Part shown: one piece after another, positions 58,936 to 64,000 of the stretch
Numbering within the stretch: position 1 is the first letter of the stretch
Layout: every line of letters begins with the position of its first letter
The notes under the pieces: generated by a model
Databases searched by the model: none
What the model was told of the DNA's origin: nothing
What the model saw: only the letters and a program-made list of their open reading frames with translations
Made by a program: the position numbers and the translations under genes
Source: Hypomesus transpacificus
Taxonomy: Eukaryota; Chordata; Actinopteri; Osmeriformes; Osmeridae
Direction of reading: 5' to 3'
DNA length: 64,000 nt
Assembly: GCF_021917145.1 (NCBI RefSeq)
Contig: NW_025813796.1
Coordinates: 1,779,411-1,843,410, forward strand

Positions 58936-61900
58936 ATGGCGTTCAACTTCGGTAACGTTGCAACCAATCCTGCAAGTATGGAAAACCTAATTTATAACAC
59001 TATATAAACGTTGAAAATTACTGTTTAATGCAATGATCATTTGGTATACTAAGTGACTTCAACTGATAAACATTAATGCCATAACTCCGAAGATAAGTAC
59101 CGAAACTGCGTCGCTAGCTAGCTGCTTAAACGCTAGCGCTAACTGGCTAACATTAAGTGTTGTGGCTAGTTAGTAGGAGCCATTAACGTCAACAGTTGGA
59201 GGGTCTTTTACTTTTATGTGTAAACAATTAGCTTCCAATAATGGGGTTTTACCTTTTAAGTATACCAAGCCTTACATTGTGGTAGTCAACCAACAATGGA
59301 AATCCAACGTTATATATTTGAAGCTTGCTGGTTTATTTACCTCCTTTCCAGCTAGCATTTTCCAGCATTTTAAGGGTCTGGCTAGTCTCAGCGGTCCTAC
59401 TTTTTGCGTTTAAATCAGTTGTTTTTACTGTATGTTTACTCTACAGGTTTAACTATTACCAGACCGAGTTTGTCGTTCCATTTTTCCCTCTCACCCCTCA
59501 TTTGCCTTAGTCATATCCATACAGCATACCACACTGGCTACATTGACGTATTTTGTTGTTTTGGTCAAGGCACGTCTGGATTTTCATTTGGTTCATTTGG
59601 TGCCAAAACTACAGCATCAAGCACATTTGGCTTTGGCACCACCACCACAGCTGCCCCCACAGGATTTGGTAGTAAGTTCATATCTCTGCTCATTCACAAC
59701 ACATACTTTCTCATGAACATGGCTTTCTTCATCCACTAGCTATGTCACTGAATGCTGCTTCTCATTTAGAAATATTGACTAAATTGTTTTGTCATTTTTC
59801 GAGCGTGGGCAGTAGATTTGTGGAAATGTCAACCACTATAAAGACGGCAATTGTTTTAGACTACTTGCTTGAAGGGTTATTACAATATGACCTTTATGAT
59901 TCCACAACAAATGGTTTGCAGACTGCTCAAATTCCTCATGGGAGAGGGTTTGAGGATCATTAGAGGGCATGAGAATGTCAGGCTCCCTTTGTGGCAAAAA
60001 TGCTCGCTCTCCTTAATGACCTCAGACCAGCTCAAAGTGCTGCCAACCAGCTTAGTCACAGACTCTTGCCTTGAGTTGGCTGTGAGGATCTTTGGGATGG
60101 CTAAAGGAAATACAATTGAACTGGGCCTTGTTTTCGGAGCAGTAGGCTAGCAGTGCGCTAACCTCAGGCATTGGGACTTCAGGTTCACGGGAGTTATTAG
60201 GCAGTCGTCTCCCAGGCTGGTCTGAGAAATCCCTCCCCACTGTCCAGTACCCAGGATCACACTCCCTGCATCACCCATATTTCATTTTAATTTTGTTTCT
60301 TTAAGGAACTCTTTCTTTCACTGTCTCTGTCCTCACTCTGGTTTACACTGACTCTGATTCTAAAAGACTACTTTGAAGCAAACTGCCAAACCTGTTAAGA
60401 ACGGATTTGGTCGTCCGGTCTCAACTTTCCTTCCGAAATGCACAATACAAAGTGGAAGCTTGGGTAAGAGGTGGGTGTGGAATGTCTTTTGATGTTTTGA
60501 TTGAATTGTGTTGTTTGTTTTTATTAGCAGGCCTTGCCGCCCCTGGTTTTGGGGCGACCACGACCACCGCAGCGGCGCCCTCAGGGTTCGGCTTTGGCTC
60601 CACCACCACAGGTGAGCTTGACGGAGGGGCTGGTCACATGGCCGAGGGTGTTGCAGTCAAATATGTCCCCTTATGAGCCGTAGCACACCCATAACAAAAA
60701 TGTCCTTCAAGCCCGGACACGGGTGCGATGTGTTGCTTTCCAAATGGATAGTTGACATCAAAGTAGAATTGAAGAAAGTGATTGGAATCATTGAATTATT
60801 TTGATCAGGAGTTCAAATATCTGATTCGATTTTTGAAGTGTTTTTTTATTCAGTTACGGGGTTCTTGTGGAAGGAATCGGATTCATGTTTACATGTCAGT
60901 TTAACCCCACTTTCAAAAGTTTAGCCTGTCTCTGTCTCTTAGCCTGTCTCTCTCTACTAACTCAACGCTGTGCCTCTCTCTCTCTCTTCCCCCTGGCTGC
61001 CTCACTCGACGGCTACAGGATTTGGGGGGCTAGGAGCCGGGAACATCGCGGCTGGTGGGTTTAGTTTTGGGGGGTTTGGCTTAAATGCCGGCGCACCAGC
61101 AGTCAACTTTAATGTTGGGTGCTTTGGTACCACCACCACCTCTGCCACAGGCACTGTTTTCAATTTTGGCAATAGTCTGGCTAGCGCAGGTAGATGTTTT
61201 TCAATCAATCAACCAATCAGTTCAGTCTACAGTCCCTGACAAAAGTCTTGTCACTTATCCATTTTGTAGAAATAACTATTTATAACCTGACTTTTAATGA
61301 ATCAATTGGTTTTAGAAATGGCTCATATGAAAGCTAAAACCCTCCCAAATTATGTTTAATATACTAAAATAAATTTGCTTCACTGAAGAAAGATTGATCA
61401 TTTAATGAACACAGAAAGGTCAGATTTTGGCAAGACAAAAGTCTTGTCGCCTACAGAGAGTAATGTGAAAATTAAAGAAATAATTTACTTCAAATACAAA
61501 AATATGTTGCATAACATCAGTGAATTAGTAGTGGTGCTGTGAGATCCATATTTAATATCTTGCATGACTTCCATGAGCTTGAAGGACTGCATCCATGCGG
61601 TTCGACAACGATTCATACAATTTATTGATGAAGTCATCAGGAATAGCAAAGAAAGCAGTCTTACACGCCTCCCAGAGTTCATCAAGATTCTTTGGTTGCA
61701 TCTTACATGCTTCCTCTTTCATTCTACCCCAGACATGCTCAATGATGTTCATGTCGGGTGACTGGGCTGGCCAGTCCTGGAGCACCTTGATCTTCTTCGC
61801 CTTGAGGAACTTTGGTGAGATGGAAGTATGTGATGGAGCACCATCCTGCGGCTCCCCTTTTTTGACCCCTTTTGTGGTTGGGAATGTAGCTAATACGTCT

Positions 61901-63537
61901 TGATATTTTAGGCTATTGATATTGCCTTTCACCCTGCAAATCTCTTGCACATCCCCCATACTGGATTTAACCCCAGACCATGATTTTTCAGCCACCAAAC
62001 TTAACTGTTTTCTGGGTGAATCTCAGATCGATGCGCACTCCAGTATGTCTCCTGCAATATTTGCGGCGGCTGTGATGTAATTCAACCAAAGATTCATTTG
62101 AGAAATCCACCTTTTGCCACTTTTCCAGCGTCCATTCTTTAGCAGGCTGTGGGCCTTGGCAAATGCCACACGTTTTTTTTAAATTGCCTTTTGTTTAATG
62201 CTGGTTTCTGGGCACTGATTCGACCATGGAGGCAATTTCGAGACAGAATTCTACAAACTGTCCTGGTTGACACGGACACTTGAGGTGACCAGGCCTGGTG
62301 GAGCTCTGCTGCAGTGAAAAAGGGCTGTCCTTGGATTTTTGAGCCAACAAACCGTCCTCCCGAGCAGTTGTCTTGCGGGGTCTGCCGGACCTGGGCTCGT
62401 TAAAAACATCTCCAGTCTCTTCAAATCTTTTTTTAATTCTTTGTACTTGACGCTGAGACACATTGAAGGTGTCAGCCACCTCAGCAGAGGATCTGGTCTT
62501 CAGCCTCTTGACAATCAACGTTTTGGTCTCAGGGTGAATCTTAGGCATGTTGTCAGAGGTCAACTTGCAGTTGATGTGAAGGTCTGGTGTGCTGGGGTTC
62601 TTTTTATACACACCCACTAATTGATTGATCAATTATTGATCACATGTAAGGCTGTAATCTAAGATTGGGTGCATTATATGACAAGGCCACAAGACTTTTG
62701 TCTTGCCAAAATCTGACCTTTCTGTGTTCATTAAATGATCAATCTTCAGTGAAGCAAATTTATTTTAGTATATTAAACAAAATTTGGGAGGGTTTTAGCT
62801 TTTATACGAGCCATTTCTAAAAATGAATTTATGACTTAAAAGTCAGGTTATAAATAGTTATTTCTACAAAATTGATAAGTGACAAGACTTTTGTCAGGGA
62901 CTGTACATGGTAGCATACGTTTGTCCATTTCTCCATAGTCATTCCAGTATTTCGTTTGGTGTTTGCTTTCTTCATTTCACCTCATACACACTGTATATAT
63001 CTGTCCAGTGCCCAGGAACGTGATTTTCTCACAGATGTTTGCATGATGCCTGTTGTTGATGGAAACAACCTGTAGAGTAGATAATGTGCTGTTGAATTCA
63101 TGGTTTTTAACTCATAATTTTGACTTTTTAAAATTCTTTATAAAACCTTGGACTTGCCTGGTTTTCACCACAACAATTATTTCATGTATTTTATTCGAGT
63201 TACGTTCTTGAGGAGTTGTGTGACAGGGTTTGTGGGCCAATAATTTGAATACTCAAATTCAGAGTAAAAAAAAGAAAGAAAAAGTGATTTGACAAGATGA
63301 CAGTGAGTTCTGCTCACACATCTTTTGCACATCGCCTTAATTTCCGAACTGATCGCGACCCCCCCCCCCCCCCCCCCCCCCCCCCTTCTCACACTCCTCT
63401 TCACCTCATCCATCTCTCGTCGCCCTTCTCTGACGGTTTACTCTGTTACCCAGGTGCTTTTGGGGCCTTTGGGACCACCACCACATCCGCTGCGCCCGGC
63501 TCCACCTTCAGCTTTGCAGCTCCTTCAAGCACCACAG
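58936..63537 (+). CDS. nup54: Nucleoporin 54, N-terminal FG-repeat exons (partial)
   Basis: Five coding exons, gene running off the right edge: 58936-58975, 59570-59671 (or ending 59668), 60531-60611, 61019-61189, 63454-63537. About 158 residues are encoded. Nup54 is part of the Nup62-Nup58-Nup54 channel complex; its N-terminal FG repeats form the nuclear pore barrier. The start MAFNFG equals that of human NUP54. About 16 FG dipeptides follow in T/A/S-rich spacers, with TTTT blocks in exons 2, 3, 4 and 5. The coiled-coil part that binds Nup62 and Nup58 is not in the window. Every intron is phase 1. The exon 2 donor is ambiguous (G|GTAGTA or GTA|GTAAGT, both in frame); the second is stronger. 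Intron 4 carries a dead Tc1-like element. Position next to scarb2 matches human synteny. Confidence 0.93.
61230..62903 (-). mobile_element. Tc1-like transposon with IR/DR ends in nup54 intron 4
   Basis: Ends CAGTCCCTGACAAAAGTCTT and its complement are flanked by TA on both sides (61228-61229 and 62904-62905), the Tc1/mariner target duplication. The terminal inverted repeats are about 220 bases long. An inner copy of the GACAAAAGTCTTGT motif occurs near 61433-61450 and near 62687-62705, giving the IR/DR layout. Length 1674 bases. The transposase lies on the minus strand and is broken (separate entry). Confidence 0.95.
61552..62548 (-). pseudogene. broken Tc1-like transposase
   Basis: The N-terminal part starts MPKIHPETKT at 62548 and reads through a helix-turn-helix region (SSAEVADTFNVSQRQVQRIK) and the GRPRKTT linker typical of Tc1 transposases. 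The frame is then lost. The C-terminal catalytic part is readable only in another frame (about 61870-61552), with QDGAPSH, holding the second catalytic Asp, and QSPDMNIIEHVW, holding the final acidic residue. The first catalytic Asp region (about 62000-62200) is degraded by stops. The copy cannot make an active enzyme. Confidence 0.9.
63359..63385. repeat. poly-C run (27 C) before nup54 exon 5
   Basis: Uninterrupted C homopolymer starting about 95 bases upstream of the exon 5 acceptor at 63453, within a pyrimidine-rich stretch. Confidence 0.95.
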
Positions 63538-64000
63538 GTTAGACTCAGGACCAGAACGGCTGGCTGAGCCAAGGGGGGGGGGAATTAGGGGCCCCGGCAT
63601 GGGGGACAGACAGACAGATGGGGGGGACTGAGCCCAATCATCCAGTAAAGCCAGCCTCCCTGTCTCCCAGCACACCTCAGACACTCGTCTCACTATCTGA
63701 AAGCATTGTGGAACATCGATTTGACTGTTCAGTGCTCTGAAACTGCTGGAAGGAGTTTCAAAGTGGTCCTCGGGGTAGAAAGGCCAGTCCATTGAATCCA
63801 AAAGACGACCAAGGATACTGCTAGCCATAGCAAGGCCAGCTCGGAGCCCAGTGTGCTGTTCTTCACGACAGACACTAGATGGTGCCACTCTACCCTAACA
63901 GCTCACCTACCTAACTGGGCTTCTGTCAAACATTAAGCTACCCTCACCGAGCACTCACGTCTACGGATCTCACTTTGTCTCAACTGTCATTTTCAGGGGG
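63538..64000. other. nup54 intron 5 (start)
   Basis: No further nup54 exon could be read before the window ends. The exon 5 donor is the weak GTTAGA. The sequence is unique-looking with short G runs. Confidence 0.5.

Overview
The window is vertebrate genomic DNA, almost certainly from a ray-finned (teleost) fish. It has small exons bounded by GT/AG, long introns, many simple repeats, a tRNA-derived SINE with a teleost-type 3' tail, Tc1-like DNA transposons and a 5'-truncated LINE. The genes belong to the block that in human lies at 4q21 (NUP54, SCARB2, STBD1, SHROOM3), in the same relative order and orientation. Assignments rest on reading spliced exons by eye and on remembered family sequences; no database search was run.

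Layout. 1-12.8 kb: no exon recognised; probably a shroom3 intron, with a truncated LINE and long microsatellites. 12.8-17.1 kb (minus): the first two shroom3 coding exons, which together encode the PDZ domain. 17.1-23.9 kb: intergenic, with a SINE and a decayed DDE transposon. 24.66-26.94 kb (minus): stbd1, complete in two exons. 27.0-28.0 kb: head-to-head promoter interval between stbd1 and scarb2, containing a CLEAR-type E-box. 28.04-34.74 kb (plus): scarb2 (LIMP-2), complete in 12 exons, 482 residues. 36.83-37.78 kb (minus): a three-exon leap2 gene (liver-expressed antimicrobial peptide 2), whose exons are too small to stand out as open frames. 43.04-56.59 kb (plus): a second complete 12-exon scarb2-like gene of 511 residues, a tandem paralog with a different cytosolic tail. 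58.94 kb to the right edge (plus): nup54, first five coding exons (FG-repeat region), with a dead Tc1-like element in intron 4.

Functions. scarb2 and stbd1 are both lysosome/autophagy genes: a lysosomal receptor for beta-glucocerebrosidase, and a glycogen receptor with a predicted Atg8-binding motif. They share a short divergent promoter interval. The two scarb2 copies keep exon lengths and disulphide cysteines. They differ at the pH-sensing histidine of the enzyme-binding helix and in the C-terminal sorting signal, which suggests divergence of function. leap2, nup54 and shroom3 are not obviously linked to this pathway and are simply neighbours.
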